In this document: positions 7,592 to 16,841 of the stretch, one piece after another
Layout: each line of letters begins with the position of its first letter
Numbering within the stretch: the first letter of the stretch is position 1
Source: Caballeronia sp. GAFFF1
GTDB taxonomy: Bacteria > Pseudomonadota > Gammaproteobacteria > Burkholderiales > Burkholderiaceae
Reading direction: 5' to 3'
NCBI RefSeq assembly: GCF_023630705.1
Contig: NZ_JALQEM010000019.1
Location: 1-64,000 of the forward strand
Length of the DNA stretch: 64,000 nucleotides
Notes under the pieces: model-generated
Told to the model about the DNA's origin: nothing
The model's input: the letters and a program-made list of their open reading frames with translations, nothing else
Database searches by the model: none
Translations under genes and position numbers: made by a program

Positions 7592-9486
7592 CAGGCGACG
7601 CCTCGCGTGCCCATGCGCACGGGCCAGCGAGCAATCAAGCCCCGCTGCACCGAGCGCAGTTCAGTCTGCGTGAAGGAATGGCTCGACACTTGGCGCGCCA
7701 GATAGTGATCGAGGATCAGACCGAAGAGATAAGGGCTCACGCCCGCGAAGCCGCTTTCGTCGACCGTCAGCACGCACTCGATGCCGCGTCCGAACACGAT
7801 CGGTCCATTGCGCTCATCGGGCGGCAACATGTCGTGGATCGGCTGCGTCTTCACGCCCACGAGCGCCTCGACCTGACGTTGGTGCTCGACGTCTTCGTTC
7901 GAGAGAAACAGGCGCAACATCTCGCGCAGCCCCTGACCGCCCTCGCGGTGATCCATGTCGCTGAACGGCAGATAGTCGAAGTTCAGTTGCCGCAGCAGTC
8001 GCCACGCCTTCTCGCCTTCAGCACAGGGCGGCCTGGGCGCGCTCGGCGGGCGAATCAGACCGATGCTGGCGATGGAATCCTCATCGGCCGATTCGAGGTC
8101 ATTCACGCCATTGCAGGCGATCAGGAGCGGCAAGTCCCGGTTCGTGACCCAGGCGTCGACCGACAGGTAACGGATCGGCTCGCGATACGGCGCCTCGTGC
8201 TGATCGACCAGCGACACGAACATGTCAGTGCCGATGTACGGCGTGCGCGTGCCGTAGCGACGCGTCGTGTCAGACGGCAAGCGACGTTCTCGACGCGTCG
8301 AAAAATAGCGTCCGGCGTTGCCTTCGTCGTTATTGAGCCGGTGAAAGAGCGGCTGGAACGGCAGTTCCGCGGATTGCTTCGACGTCTGGCCGCTCACGGC
8401 CTCAACCGCGAACACCTCGTAGTCGAGCGGTTCGAGCTTGGTCGGCTCCAGGCGGAAGGTGGTCGCGCCGTCATCGAGTTCGATCTGGTCGGTCCGCTTG
8501 GGCACCAGATTGATCGCGGGCGTGCAGAAGAGCGCGAACTGCGAGGCGTCGACCCGATGAGCCAAACTATCCGTGGATCGATCCAGCAGCACGATGATCT
8601 CGACTTCCCGCCCCGACACGCGCTTTAAGCCGGCCTGAAGGCCCGTGAGCGTGAAGAAATAGAACTGGTGCGGGAACGCGAAAAACTGGTGCAGCAGATT
8701 GTGGCCGTGGAACTTGGGCCACGCGAGCGGAAGCAGTCCCTCATCGACGCCTAGGCCATGATGCACGACAGGATGATCGCTCACGACCGCCGGTGGTTTG
8801 ACTGGGTCGGTGAATTGCCCGGGCTCGCCGATGAGCGTGGCGATGTTCGCTGCATGCAGCAGTTCGAACAGATGTGAGGCCACCTGATCGTCGCCAGCCA
8901 GGTACACCGGCAGCCGATCAAGGTTTTGCAGTTCGGCAATGGCGGTTTCGTTGGTCGTGCGCAGCGTGAGCCGCAAAGCCCCGCGCACCCGACGGTCCGG
9001 CGGCACGTAGCGATCGAGCGACGGGATCGGTGGAATGCCGGTGAGCCGTGCGTCTTTGATCTCGATCGGATAGAGCGTCAGCGGCGAGCCGCTGCGGAAC
9101 TGGCAGGCGGTGCGCTCGCCAGCCGGCACGCGTGCGTTGAAAAGCGTGCCGCGCGGCAGATGAAAGCCTGCCGCGAGATTGCCCTCGGTGCGGCTCGGGT
9201 AGACACGCACCACCGTCATCGACGGCGTCGGGGCGACGTAGTTCGGGTAGACGACTTCGAGCAGCCGTTGCGTGAAGCGCGGAAACTCGGCGTCGACCTT
9301 GAGCTGCATGCGAGCAGCCGTCAAGCAGAACGAATCGATGAGCCGCTCGACATACGGGTCCGCCACCTCGCCCGTTTGCAGCCCTAAGCGTCGCGCGATC
9401 TTAGGACGAAGCTGCGCGAACTCGCCCATGCTCTCGCGCATGTAGAGGAGTTGCTGGTTGTACGCATCGAGCAGCTTCGGGTCCAT
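7591..9486 (-). CDS. tssF: T6SS baseplate subunit TssF
   Basis: A protein of 631 residues starting MDPKLLDAYNQQLLYMRESM, the standard TssF (VasA/ImpG) opening, followed by FAQLRPKIARRLGL and YVERLIDSFCL. The ATG at 9486 is chosen over an in-frame ATG 123 bp upstream because family members begin at this point and the upstream extension shows no homology. No strong ribosome site is visible. TssF is the central baseplate protein, binding TssG. It is the first gene of this minus-strand run; no tssE, tssB/C, hcp or clpV lies to its right, so the rest of the core must be elsewhere. Confidence 0.93.
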   Translation of the reverse strand: MDPKLLDAYNQQLLYMRESMGEFAQLRPKIARRLGLQTGEVADPYVERLIDSFCLTAARMQLKVDAEFPRFTQRLLEVVYPNYVAPTPSMTVVRVYPSRTEGNLAAGFHLPRGTLFNARVPAGERTACQFRSGSPLTLYPIEIKDARLTGIPPIPSLDRYVPPDRRVRGALRLTLRTTNETAIAELQNLDRLPVYLAGDDQVASHLFELLHAANIATLIGEPGQFTDPVKPPAVVSDHPVVHHGLGVDEGLLPLAWPKFHGHNLLHQFFAFPHQFYFFTLTGLQAGLKRVSGREVEIIVLLDRSTDSLAHRVDASQFALFCTPAINLVPKRTDQIELDDGATTFRLEPTKLEPLDYEVFAVEAVSGQTSKQSAELPFQPLFHRLNNDEGNAGRYFSTRRERRLPSDTTRRYGTRTPYIGTDMFVSLVDQHEAPYREPIRYLSVDAWVTNRDLPLLIACNGVNDLESADEDSIASIGLIRPPSAPRPPCAEGEKAWRLLRQLNFDYLPFSDMDHREGGQGLREMLRLFLSNEDVEHQRQVEALVGVKTQPIHDMLPPDERNGPIVFGRGIECVLTVDESGFAGVSPYLFGLILDHYLARQVSSHSFTQTELRSVQRGLIARWPVRMGTRGVA

Positions 9487-10008
9487 TGAGGGTGGCGAGC
9501 AGCGTGAGCCGAATGAAATCAGCAGGTGTCGGCATCGTAGCGAGTAATTTCGTCTCGAAAAATGGCTGTGCCCAGATATCTGATTGCCGTTTCGCAGCAC
9601 TGTGCACAAATCAGAATTGTCCTACCGGCCTGCTCCGCGACTCCACCTCGACTTATGCGCTCCGTCCAGCAGCGCTGCGCTCGACGTGGCCACAATGGCC
9701 AGGGGACAACGAAACGCAAGACCATAGTGGCATCGGTCGGAAAGTAAAGCGCAGGAATCAACGCTTCGGCACCGAAACAATGCAGGCTCCGTTCCGCATG
9801 CACCAAAACGCAACCCAAGCAGCGATCGGCTTAGCCCGACGCCAGCAACCCCAAACCCCGCAAACCCCCGCCGGCCCTAACTTCCACCCCCATTGGCATA
9901 CCCCTTGCAATTCCTTCCCCGCCGGTCAGTCGTCAACCACGTCAAACGACCCGCCTCATCTCTGCTCCACACGGAGCAACACAACATATCGGCAAGGGGA
10001 ACACATCA
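9487..10008. other. Divergent intergenic region between tssF and urtA
   Basis: About 520 bp between the minus-strand T6SS run and the plus-strand urea transporter. I see no credible gene. The right end holds the sigma-54 promoter for urtA. A tssF promoter must lie in the left part, but no clear hexamers or sigma-54 element was found on the minus strand. Confidence 0.6.
9893..9910 (+). promoter_or_regulatory. Sigma-54 promoter of the urt operon
   Basis: TTGGCATACCCCTTGCAA matches the -24/-12 consensus (YTGGCAC-N5-TTGCW) with exact spacing between the GG and GC dinucleotides and one main deviation (TGGCAT instead of TGGCAC). It lies about 98 bp upstream of the urtA ATG. Sigma-54 dependence fits NtrC-type activation of urea uptake under nitrogen limitation. 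An upstream NtrC site was not identified with confidence. Confidence 0.75.
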
Positions 10009-11310
10009 ATGAAACGACGCAGTCTGCTGAAGCTCGGCTCCATGTCGGGCGCGCTCGCCCTCGCAGGCCAGCTTCCCATTTCCAAAGCGCAAGCCGCGGA
10101 TAACGGCCCGATCAAGGTCGGCGTGCTGCATTCGCTCTCCGGCACCATGGCCATCTCCGAGACATCGCTCAAGGACACCGCGCTCATGACCATCGCCGAT
10201 ATCAACAAGAACGGCGGCGTGATGGGCCGGCAGATCGAGGCCGTCGTGGTCGATCCCGCTTCCAACTGGCCGCTCTTCGCCGAGAAGGCGCGTCAGCTTC
10301 TCACGCAGGACAAGGTCGCCTGCGTGTTCGGCTGCTGGACGTCCGTGTCGCGCAAGTCGGTGCTGCCCGTGTTCGAGGAACTCAACGGCCTGCTTTTCTA
10401 TCCCGTGCAGTACGAAGGCGAGGAGATGTCGCGCAACGTGTTCTACACCGGCGCCGCGCCGAACCAGCAGGCCATTCCCGCCGTCGAGTATCTGATGGGA
10501 CCGGAAGGCGGCAGCGCAAAACGCTTTTTCCTGCTCGGCACAGACTACGTGTACCCGCGCACGACCAACAAGATCCTGCGCGCCTTCCTCCATTCGAAAG
10601 GAGTCAAGGATGCAGATATTCAGGAGGTCTACACACCGTTCGGACACAGCGACTATCAGACCATCGTCGCGAACATCAAAGCCTTCTCGCAAGGGGGAAA
10701 GACCACGGTCGTCTCGACGATCAACGGGGATTCGAACGTTCCGTTCTACAAGGAACTCGGCAATCAAGGGCTGAAAGCGACGGACGTGCCGGTGGTCGCA
10801 TTCTCCGTCGGCGAAGAAGAGCTGCGCGGCATCGACACGAAGCCGCTCGTCGGCCACCTCGCCGCATGGAACTACTTCATGTCGGTGAAGAACCCGAGCA
10901 ACAAGAAATTCGAAACGCAGTTCGCCGAATGGGTGAAGACGCAGAACCTGCCGGGCGGCGACAAGCGCGTGACGAACGATCCGATGGAAGCAACCTTCGT
11001 CGGCATCCACATGTGGAAGCAGGCCGTCGAGAAAGCGAAGAGCACGGACGTGGACAAGGTGCGTACTGCGATGATCGGCCAGAGCTTCGCCGCGCCTTCG
11101 GGCTTCACGCTCACGATGGACGGCAACCACCATCTGCACAAGCCGGTGATGATCGGCGAGATTCGCGGCGACGGTCAGTTCAATGTCGTATGGAAGACGA
11201 AGACCGCGATTCGCGCGCAGCCGTGGAGCCCGTATATCGCGGGCAATCAGGGTAAGCCGGATATCGTCACGTCGATTCCATCGTTCCTGCGCCGTTCGCG
11301 CGTTGCCTGA
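10009..11310 (+). CDS. urtA: Urea ABC transporter, substrate-binding protein
   Basis: A protein of 433 residues of the branched-chain-amino-acid/urea binding-protein class. The N-terminus MKRRSLLKLGSMSGAL is a twin-arginine-like signal ending near SKAQA, so it is exported to the periplasm. Diagnostic UrtA segments include KVGVLHSLSGTMAISE, FGCWTSVSRKSVLPVFE and GLLFYPVQYEGEE. It captures urea and passes it to UrtBC. It is the first gene after the sigma-54 promoter and is separated from urtB by 66 bp containing a hairpin, an arrangement that usually lets the binding protein be made in excess over the membrane parts. Confidence 0.96.
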   Translation: MKRRSLLKLGSMSGALALAGQLPISKAQAADNGPIKVGVLHSLSGTMAISETSLKDTALMTIADINKNGGVMGRQIEAVVVDPASNWPLFAEKARQLLTQDKVACVFGCWTSVSRKSVLPVFEELNGLLFYPVQYEGEEMSRNVFYTGAAPNQQAIPAVEYLMGPEGGSAKRFFLLGTDYVYPRTTNKILRAFLHSKGVKDADIQEVYTPFGHSDYQTIVANIKAFSQGGKTTVVSTINGDSNVPFYKELGNQGLKATDVPVVAFSVGEEELRGIDTKPLVGHLAAWNYFMSVKNPSNKKFETQFAEWVKTQNLPGGDKRVTNDPMEATFVGIHMWKQAVEKAKSTDVDKVRTAMIGQSFAAPSGFTLTMDGNHHLHKPVMIGEIRGDGQFNVVWKTKTAIRAQPWSPYIAGNQGKPDIVTSIPSFLRRSRVA

Positions 11311-11319
11311 CGCAAGCAA

Positions 11320-11350
11320 GGCCGCGAGCGACGAAACGTTGCGCGCGGCC
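11320..11350 (+). promoter_or_regulatory. Intercistronic hairpin between urtA and urtB
   Basis: GGCCGCG (11320–11326) pairs with CGCGGCC (11344–11350) around a ~17-nt loop, starting 9 bp after the urtA stop. No T-run follows, so it is more likely an mRNA-stabilising or partial-attenuation element than a full terminator. Confidence 0.5.
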
Positions 11351-11376
11351 GTTCAAGTCTCATCAGAAAGGCCCTT

Positions 11377-12993
11377 ATGAAAGGCTCCGTTGTGCTCCCC
11401 TTCTTTCGCGCGATGCTCGCGGTCTGCATCGCGCTTACGCCGTTCGTAGCACACGCGCTCACGGCCGACGAACTCGCGCCGCTAGCGGGCGATGACTATC
11501 AGGCCAAGTCCGCCGCCATCGACAAGCTCATCGCGAACGCGGATGCGCCTTCTGTCGCCGTGCTCAACGCGCTCGCGGACGGTTCGCTCGTCGCCACCGA
11601 TAACGGCCGTGTCTATGTGCAGACCGACGAGGGCAACAAGGACGCCGTCACAGGCAAGATCGCGGAGGCGCCGGATGCGCAAGCGATCACGCTGAACAAC
11701 CAGTTGCGCACGAAAGTGGCGGGCGCCCTATCGGGTCTTCAACTCGCATCGCAGGACTTGGGCAAGCGCCGGGAAGCCGTGGCCGCGCTGTTGAAGAACC
11801 CCGACGCGTCGATGAAGCCGCTCATCGATCGCGCCCGCGCCGCCGAGACCGATCCCGAGCTGAAGAAGCGCCTCGACACGCTCTGGGCGATGACCGCGCT
11901 GCATGATCCGAATGTCGACAAGCGTCTGGAAGCCGCGCAACTCGTCGCAGCGAGACATGACCTCGACATGTACGAGTTGCTGCGCCCCATCGTCGCGAAG
12001 AAGAGCGATGGCAGCTTCAACGAACCCGACGAGCGCGTGCGCGCGGTCGCGAAGGCCGGTATCGAAGCCCTCGACTCGATCCAGCGCCGCAGCGAAATCG
12101 CGGGCACGCTGTTCGCCGGTCTATCGCTCGGCAGCGTGCTGTTGCTGGCCGCATTGGGACTGGCGATCACGTACGGTCTCATTGGCGTCATCAACATGGC
12201 GCACGGTGAATTTCTGATGATCGGTGCTTATGCGACCTATGTCGTGCAGAACCTCGTGCAGCATTACGCACCTGCGGCGTTCAACTGGTATCCGCTCTTC
12301 GCGGTGCCCGCATCGTTCGTTGCGGCGGCGCTCGTCGGCATCGTGCTGGAAAGGCTCGTGCTGAAGCATCTTTATGGACGTCCGCTCGAAACGTTGCTGA
12401 CGACCTTCGGCATCAGTCTCATCCTCATTCAGGCGACGCGGACGATCTTCGGCGCGCAGAACGTGCAGGTCACGAATCCTTCGTGGATGAGCGGCGGCGT
12501 CGCCGTGATGCAGAACCTCATCCTGCCGTATAACCGCCTGACGATTCTCGCGTTCTCGCTCGCCGTGGTGCTCATTGCATGGGGCGTGCTGACGCGCACA
12601 CGGCTCGGCCTCTTTGTGCGTGCCGTCACGCAGAATCGCCGCATGGCCGCGTGCGTCGGCGTGAAGACCGCACGCGTCGATTCGTATGCGTTCGCGTTCG
12701 GCGCGGGCATCGCCGGGCTCGGCGGATGCGCGCTTTCGCAGATCGGCAACGTAGGCCCGGACCTCGGGCAGAGCTACATCATCGATTCGTTCATGGCCGT
12801 GGTGCTCGGCGGTGTGGGCCAGCTCGCAGGCACCGTGATCGGCGGCTTCGGGCTCGGTCTCGTCAACAAGGCCATCGAGCCGTTCTGGGGCGCGGTGCTC
12901 GCGAAAATCGCGGTGCTCGTGCTGATCGTGCTGTTCATTCAGAAGCGCCCGCAGGGCATGTTCGCCCTGAAGGGCCGCAGCGCGGAGGCCTGA
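11377..12993 (+). CDS. urtB: Urea ABC transporter permease UrtB
   Basis: A protein of 538 residues, long because UrtB carries an extra-cytoplasmic helical domain before the LivH-like permease. Residues 1–~26 form a signal sequence ending AHA. Residues ~27–235 are soluble and Ala/Asp/Lys-rich (HEAT-like impression). From ~240 onward come the hydrophobic transmembrane segments with the LivH signature GVINMAHGEFLMIGAY. It forms the membrane channel with UrtC and receives urea from UrtA. urtC begins 3 bp after the stop, so the genes are tightly co-transcribed. Confidence 0.95.
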   Translation: MKGSVVLPFFRAMLAVCIALTPFVAHALTADELAPLAGDDYQAKSAAIDKLIANADAPSVAVLNALADGSLVATDNGRVYVQTDEGNKDAVTGKIAEAPDAQAITLNNQLRTKVAGALSGLQLASQDLGKRREAVAALLKNPDASMKPLIDRARAAETDPELKKRLDTLWAMTALHDPNVDKRLEAAQLVAARHDLDMYELLRPIVAKKSDGSFNEPDERVRAVAKAGIEALDSIQRRSEIAGTLFAGLSLGSVLLLAALGLAITYGLIGVINMAHGEFLMIGAYATYVVQNLVQHYAPAAFNWYPLFAVPASFVAAALVGIVLERLVLKHLYGRPLETLLTTFGISLILIQATRTIFGAQNVQVTNPSWMSGGVAVMQNLILPYNRLTILAFSLAVVLIAWGVLTRTRLGLFVRAVTQNRRMAACVGVKTARVDSYAFAFGAGIAGLGGCALSQIGNVGPDLGQSYIIDSFMAVVLGGVGQLAGTVIGGFGLGLVNKAIEPFWGAVLAKIAVLVLIVLFIQKRPQGMFALKGRSAEA

Positions 12994-12996
12994 ACC

Positions 12997-14187
12997 ATGA
13001 CCGCCTCGACCAACATCAGCGCCAATCTGGACGTCGCGCCGCAACCCGATGCAAGCGCTGCGCACGCAGGCTTCGCGCTCGGCCTGCCGCCGCGCGCCGC
13101 GCTGTTGCCGCGCAACGGCTGGATCGCGTTGCTTGCGCTCATCGTCGCAATGGGCATCTGCGTGCCGCTCTCGGCGCTCGTGCTGCCGGAAACGAGCGCG
13201 TTCCATTTGTCGGCCTACGCAATGACGCTTGTCGGCAAGCTCATGTGCTATGCGATCGGCGCCCTCGCGCTCGATCTCGTCTGGGGTTACTGCGGCATTC
13301 TGAGCCTGGGCCACGCGCTCTTCTTCGCGCTCGGCGGCTATGCGATGGGCATGTACCTGATGCGCTCCATCGGCCGCGAAGGCACGTATCAAAGCGATCT
13401 GCCGGACTTCATGGTGTTTCTCGACTGGCACAAGCTGCCGTGGTACTGGCAAGGCACGGAGCATCTCTGGTACGCGCTCTTGCTCGTCGTGCTCGTGCCC
13501 GGCGTGCTGGCCTGGGTCTTCGGCTTCTTCACGTTTCGCTCGCGCGTGAAGGGCGTGTATCTGTCGATCATCACACAGGCCATGACCTTCGCCGCGATGC
13601 TGCTCTTCTATCGCAACGAAACGGGCTTCGGCGGCAATAACGGCTTCACGGATTTCAAGCGCATCGCGGGCTTTCCGATCACGCATGCGGGGACACGCAC
13701 GGTCCTCTTCCTCATCACATTCGCGGTGCTCGTGCTCGCGTTCCTCGTGGCGCGCTGGATTGTCACGTCGAAGCTCGGGCGCGTGGTGACCGGCGTGCGC
13801 GATGGCGAGGCGCGGCTCATGTTTCTCGGCTATAGCCCGCTCGCGTACAAGCTCTTCATCTGGACCGTATCGGCGGTGCTCTGCGGCATCGCGGGCGCGC
13901 TGTACGTGCCGCAAGTCGGCATCATCAATCCGAGCGAGATGTCGCCCGCGAACTCGATCGAAATGGCGATCTGGGTAGCGGTCGGCGGACGCGGCACGCT
14001 CATCGGGCCGATCATCGGCGCGTTCGCCGTCAATGGCGCAAAGAGCTTTTTCACGGCCTATTTCGCGGAATATTGGCTCTTTTTCCTCGGCCTCATCTTC
14101 ACGCTCGTGCCGCTCCTGTTGCCGAACGGAATCATGGGTCTCATCGAACTCGTTCGCCGCAAGACGCAAGGAGACGCCGCAGAATGA
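12997..14187 (+). CDS. urtC: Urea ABC transporter permease UrtC
   Basis: A LivM-type inner-membrane permease of 396 residues. The N-terminal ~45 residues are soluble, followed by transmembrane helices. The family signature appears as SLGHALFFALGGYAMGM, and the EAA-like cytoplasmic loop as RVVTGVRDGEARLMFLGY. It pairs with UrtB. Its stop overlaps the urtD start (ATGA). Confidence 0.95.
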   Translation: MTASTNISANLDVAPQPDASAAHAGFALGLPPRAALLPRNGWIALLALIVAMGICVPLSALVLPETSAFHLSAYAMTLVGKLMCYAIGALALDLVWGYCGILSLGHALFFALGGYAMGMYLMRSIGREGTYQSDLPDFMVFLDWHKLPWYWQGTEHLWYALLLVVLVPGVLAWVFGFFTFRSRVKGVYLSIITQAMTFAAMLLFYRNETGFGGNNGFTDFKRIAGFPITHAGTRTVLFLITFAVLVLAFLVARWIVTSKLGRVVTGVRDGEARLMFLGYSPLAYKLFIWTVSAVLCGIAGALYVPQVGIINPSEMSPANSIEMAIWVAVGGRGTLIGPIIGAFAVNGAKSFFTAYFAEYWLFFLGLIFTLVPLLLPNGIMGLIELVRRKTQGDAAE

Positions 14188-15068
14188 CCGTGCATCATGC
14201 ATTGATCGTCGACTTGCCGCCGATTCCTCAGGCGCCTGGTGTGAGTGAGCCGGGGCACAAGAACATCAACGTCAACTCCGGACTCGGCCATGTGCTCAAG
14301 CCCGGCGAGATCGACGTATCGCATGGAACGATTCTCTATCTCGAAGACGTGACCGTGAGTTTCGACGGCTTTCGCGCGCTCAACAAGCTCACGCTGTCCA
14401 TCGACGTGGGCGAGTTGCGCTGCGTGATCGGTCCCAACGGCGCGGGCAAGACCACGATGATGGACGTCATCACCGGCAAGACGCGGCCCGATGATGGCCG
14501 CGTGTTTCTCGGGCAGACGTTCGATCTCACGCGCATGTCGGAACCTGTGATTGCGCGCACGGGCATCGGCCGCAAGTTTCAGAAGCCGACTGTCTTCGAG
14601 AATCATCCCGTGTGGGAGAACCTCGAACTCGCGATGAAAGCGGACAAGCGATGGTTCGCGTCGTTGCGCGCGCGGCTGGATCGCGCGGCGCAGGCGCGGA
14701 TCGAAGAGACGCTCGAACTGATCCGCTTGCAGCATCAGGCGACGCGCCTTGCCGGCGAGTTGTCGCATGGACAAAAGCAGCGGCTCGAAATAGGCATGTT
14801 GCTCATGCAGCAGCCCGCCCTGCTTCTGCTCGATGAACCCGCTGCCGGCATGACCGATCACGAAACCATGGAACTCGCGGAATTGCTGAACACGCTACGG
14901 GGTTCGTGTTCGATGATGGTGGTGGAGCACGACATGGAGTTCGTCGCGGCGCTCGCGGGCGATAGCGGCAAGGTGACGGTCATGGCCGAAGGCAGCGTGC
15001 TCGCCGAAGGCACGCTCGATAGCGTGAAGCGCGACGAAGCCGTGATCGAATCGTATCTTGGCCGTTGA
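14184..15068 (+). CDS. urtD: Urea ABC transporter ATPase UrtD
   Basis: A LivG-type ATPase of 294 residues. Walker A (GPNGAGKTT) falls at about residues 84–92, the signature is LSHGQKQRLE, and Walker B is LLLLDEP followed by the switch VVEHDME. The first ~50 residues are an extension before the ABC fold, as in many UrtD proteins. The start is the ATG overlapping the urtC stop (ATGA); an upstream in-frame ATG lies deep within urtC and is rejected. It energises urea uptake together with UrtE. Confidence 0.95.
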   Translation: MTVHHALIVDLPPIPQAPGVSEPGHKNINVNSGLGHVLKPGEIDVSHGTILYLEDVTVSFDGFRALNKLTLSIDVGELRCVIGPNGAGKTTMMDVITGKTRPDDGRVFLGQTFDLTRMSEPVIARTGIGRKFQKPTVFENHPVWENLELAMKADKRWFASLRARLDRAAQARIEETLELIRLQHQATRLAGELSHGQKQRLEIGMLLMQQPALLLLDEPAAGMTDHETMELAELLNTLRGSCSMMVVEHDMEFVAALAGDSGKVTVMAEGSVLAEGTLDSVKRDEAVIESYLGR

Positions 15069-15083
15069 TACCGGAACCACTCA

Positions 15084-15776
15084 ATGCTCGAAGTCGAATC
15101 GCTCAACCAGTATTACGGCGGCAGTCACATTCTGCGCGATGTGAAGATGACCGTGCCCGATGGCAAGCTCACCGTGCTGCTCGGCCGCAACGGCGTCGGC
15201 AAGACCACACTGCTGCGCTGTCTCATGGGCGTGGTGCCTTCTAAGAGCGGCAGCATCACATGGCGCGGCGCAAAGATCTCGTCGATGCCGACGCATGCGC
15301 GCGTCGCGAGTGGTCTCGCTTATGTTCCACAAGGCCGCGATATCTTCGGGCGTTTGACGGTGGAGGAGAACCTGCTCGTCGGCGCCGCGAGCCGCAAGGC
15401 GCCTTCGAAGATTCCCGACCACATCTACGCGCTCTTTCCCGTGCTGCGCGAGATGAAGCATCGGCGCGGCGGCGATCTGTCGGGCGGTCAGCAGCAGCAG
15501 CTCGCCATCGGCCGCGCGTTGATGAGCGAGCCGCAACTGCTCATTCTCGATGAACCGACCGAAGGCATCCAGCCGTCCATCATTCGCGACATCGGCCGAA
15601 CGCTGCGCCAGCTCGTCGATGAAATGGGCATGACGGTGCTGCTCGTCGAGCAGTATTACGACTTCGCCCGCGAGCTCGCGGACCACTATTGGGTGATGAG
15701 TCGCGGAGAGATCGTCGCGGGGGGAGAGGGATCGGAGATGGAAGCGCATGGAGTGCGCGAGCTGATCGCCGTATGA
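15084..15776 (+). CDS. urtE: Urea ABC transporter ATPase UrtE
   Basis: A LivF-type ATPase of 230 residues starting MLEVESLNQYYGGSHIL. Walker A is GRNGVGKTT, the signature LSGGQQQQLAIGRAL and Walker B LLILDEPTEGIQPS. The EGIQPS tail is typical of UrtE. It lies 15 bp after urtD and 29 bp before ureD, so the uptake system and the first urease accessory gene appear to share a transcript. Confidence 0.95.
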   Translation: MLEVESLNQYYGGSHILRDVKMTVPDGKLTVLLGRNGVGKTTLLRCLMGVVPSKSGSITWRGAKISSMPTHARVASGLAYVPQGRDIFGRLTVEENLLVGAASRKAPSKIPDHIYALFPVLREMKHRRGGDLSGGQQQQLAIGRALMSEPQLLILDEPTEGIQPSIIRDIGRTLRQLVDEMGMTVLLVEQYYDFARELADHYWVMSRGEIVAGGEGSEMEAHGVRELIAV

Positions 15777-15805
15777 TGGTGGACCGCTCATAACGCATTG
15801 CTTCC

Positions 15806-16666
15806 ATGCATCACGAATCTCACGCGGCACTCGCTCATCCCGATGTCTGGCGCGGCACGCTCGAACTCGGTTTTGCCCGGCAGTATGGCCGCACGGTATG
15901 CGCGCATCGCAAGCATGAAGGTCCGCTGCGCGTGCAACGTCCGCTCTATCCCGAAGGCGATATTTGCCACGCGGTGATCGTGCATCCGCCGGGTGGCGTC
16001 GCGGGTGGCGATCGTCTATCCGTCGATGTAAAGCTCGGCGAAGACACGCATGCCGTCATCACGACGCCCGGCGCAACCAAGTGGTACAAGGCGAACGGCA
16101 AGCTCGCGACACAGCGTATCGACGTTCATCTCGGACGACACGCAAAGCTCGACTGGCTACCGCAAAACAACATCGTGTTCGAATCGTCGAATGTGGAGCT
16201 TGCCTTCAACGTCACGCTCGATGAAGGCGCAACGGCCATCGGCTGGGATGCGATGCTGCTCGGCCGCGCCGCCGCCGGCGAACGGTGGACGCAGGGACAC
16301 ATTAAGGCGGTGTCGCGTATCGCGTATAGCGATGGACGTACGCTGTGGTTCGAGCGCGCGCTGATCGATGCGAGCGATCCCTTGCGCGATGCATCGCAAG
16401 GACTCGCGGGCTATCCCGCCTATGGCACGCTATGGGCCATCGGGCCCGCATGCGACGACACGTTGGCCGAGGCTCTCACCGCACAGTTGCCGTTCGATGA
16501 TGAAATGCGCGCGGGGGCTTCGTGCGTCGCGCCGGGCGTATTGATCGTGCGCGCCATCAGCCGTTCGATGGAGCCGCTGCAACGCGCGTTGACCGATTGC
16601 TGGACTCACCTTCGTCCGCTCGTGCATGGCGTCGCTGCGCGACCGCTCAGGTTGTGGACCACGTGA
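15806..16666 (+). CDS. ureD: Urease accessory protein UreD
   Basis: A protein of 286 residues with UreD hallmarks: [14 protein letters not shown], the glycine-rich PPGGVAGGD, and [10 protein letters not shown]. UreD (UreH) is the scaffold that binds apo-urease and, with UreF and UreG, delivers nickel. It follows urtE closely but is separated from ureA by an amino-acid transporter of about 3 kb, an unusual split since ureD normally directly precedes ureA. Confidence 0.95.
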   Translation: MHHESHAALAHPDVWRGTLELGFARQYGRTVCAHRKHEGPLRVQRPLYPEGDICHAVIVHPPGGVAGGDRLSVDVKLGEDTHAVITTPGATKWYKANGKLATQRIDVHLGRHAKLDWLPQNNIVFESSNVELAFNVTLDEGATAIGWDAMLLGRAAAGERWTQGHIKAVSRIAYSDGRTLWFERALIDASDPLRDASQGLAGYPAYGTLWAIGPACDDTLAEALTAQLPFDDEMRAGASCVAPGVLIVRAISRSMEPLQRALTDCWTHLRPLVHGVAARPLRLWTT

Positions 16667-16761
16667 TCACGCACCATCGCGGCGCATGAACGCGCCCCGC
16701 GTGTGTGCGCAAGCCCATGTAACCAGCTAGGCAAGGCATATGGCATAAGGCTTTCGCGTCG

Positions 16762-16779
16762 ATGGCACGGCTCTCGCTT
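16762..16779 (+). promoter_or_regulatory. Candidate sigma-54 promoter of the amino-acid ABC transporter
   Basis: ATGGCACGGCTCTCGCTT has a perfect TGGCACG -24 element, exact spacing and a -12 element TCGC in place of TTGC (one mismatch). It lies 63 bp upstream of the binding-protein ATG at 16842, in the only long gap of this transporter. A looser look-alike (TGGCATAAGGCTTTC) starts at 16741. Confidence 0.5.
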
Positions 16780-16841
16780 AAGAGCACGGCTTCAAGAGCC
16801 GCGCACGCAACGCGGCCGTCACAATGCCTGAAGGATCATCC

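Noticed and set aside
12121..14202. 693-codon minus-strand open frame opposite urtB/urtC
   Set aside because: Its composition is dominated by Arg, Glu, Asp, Ala and His, typical of antisense GC-rich DNA, and it covers two clear permease genes.
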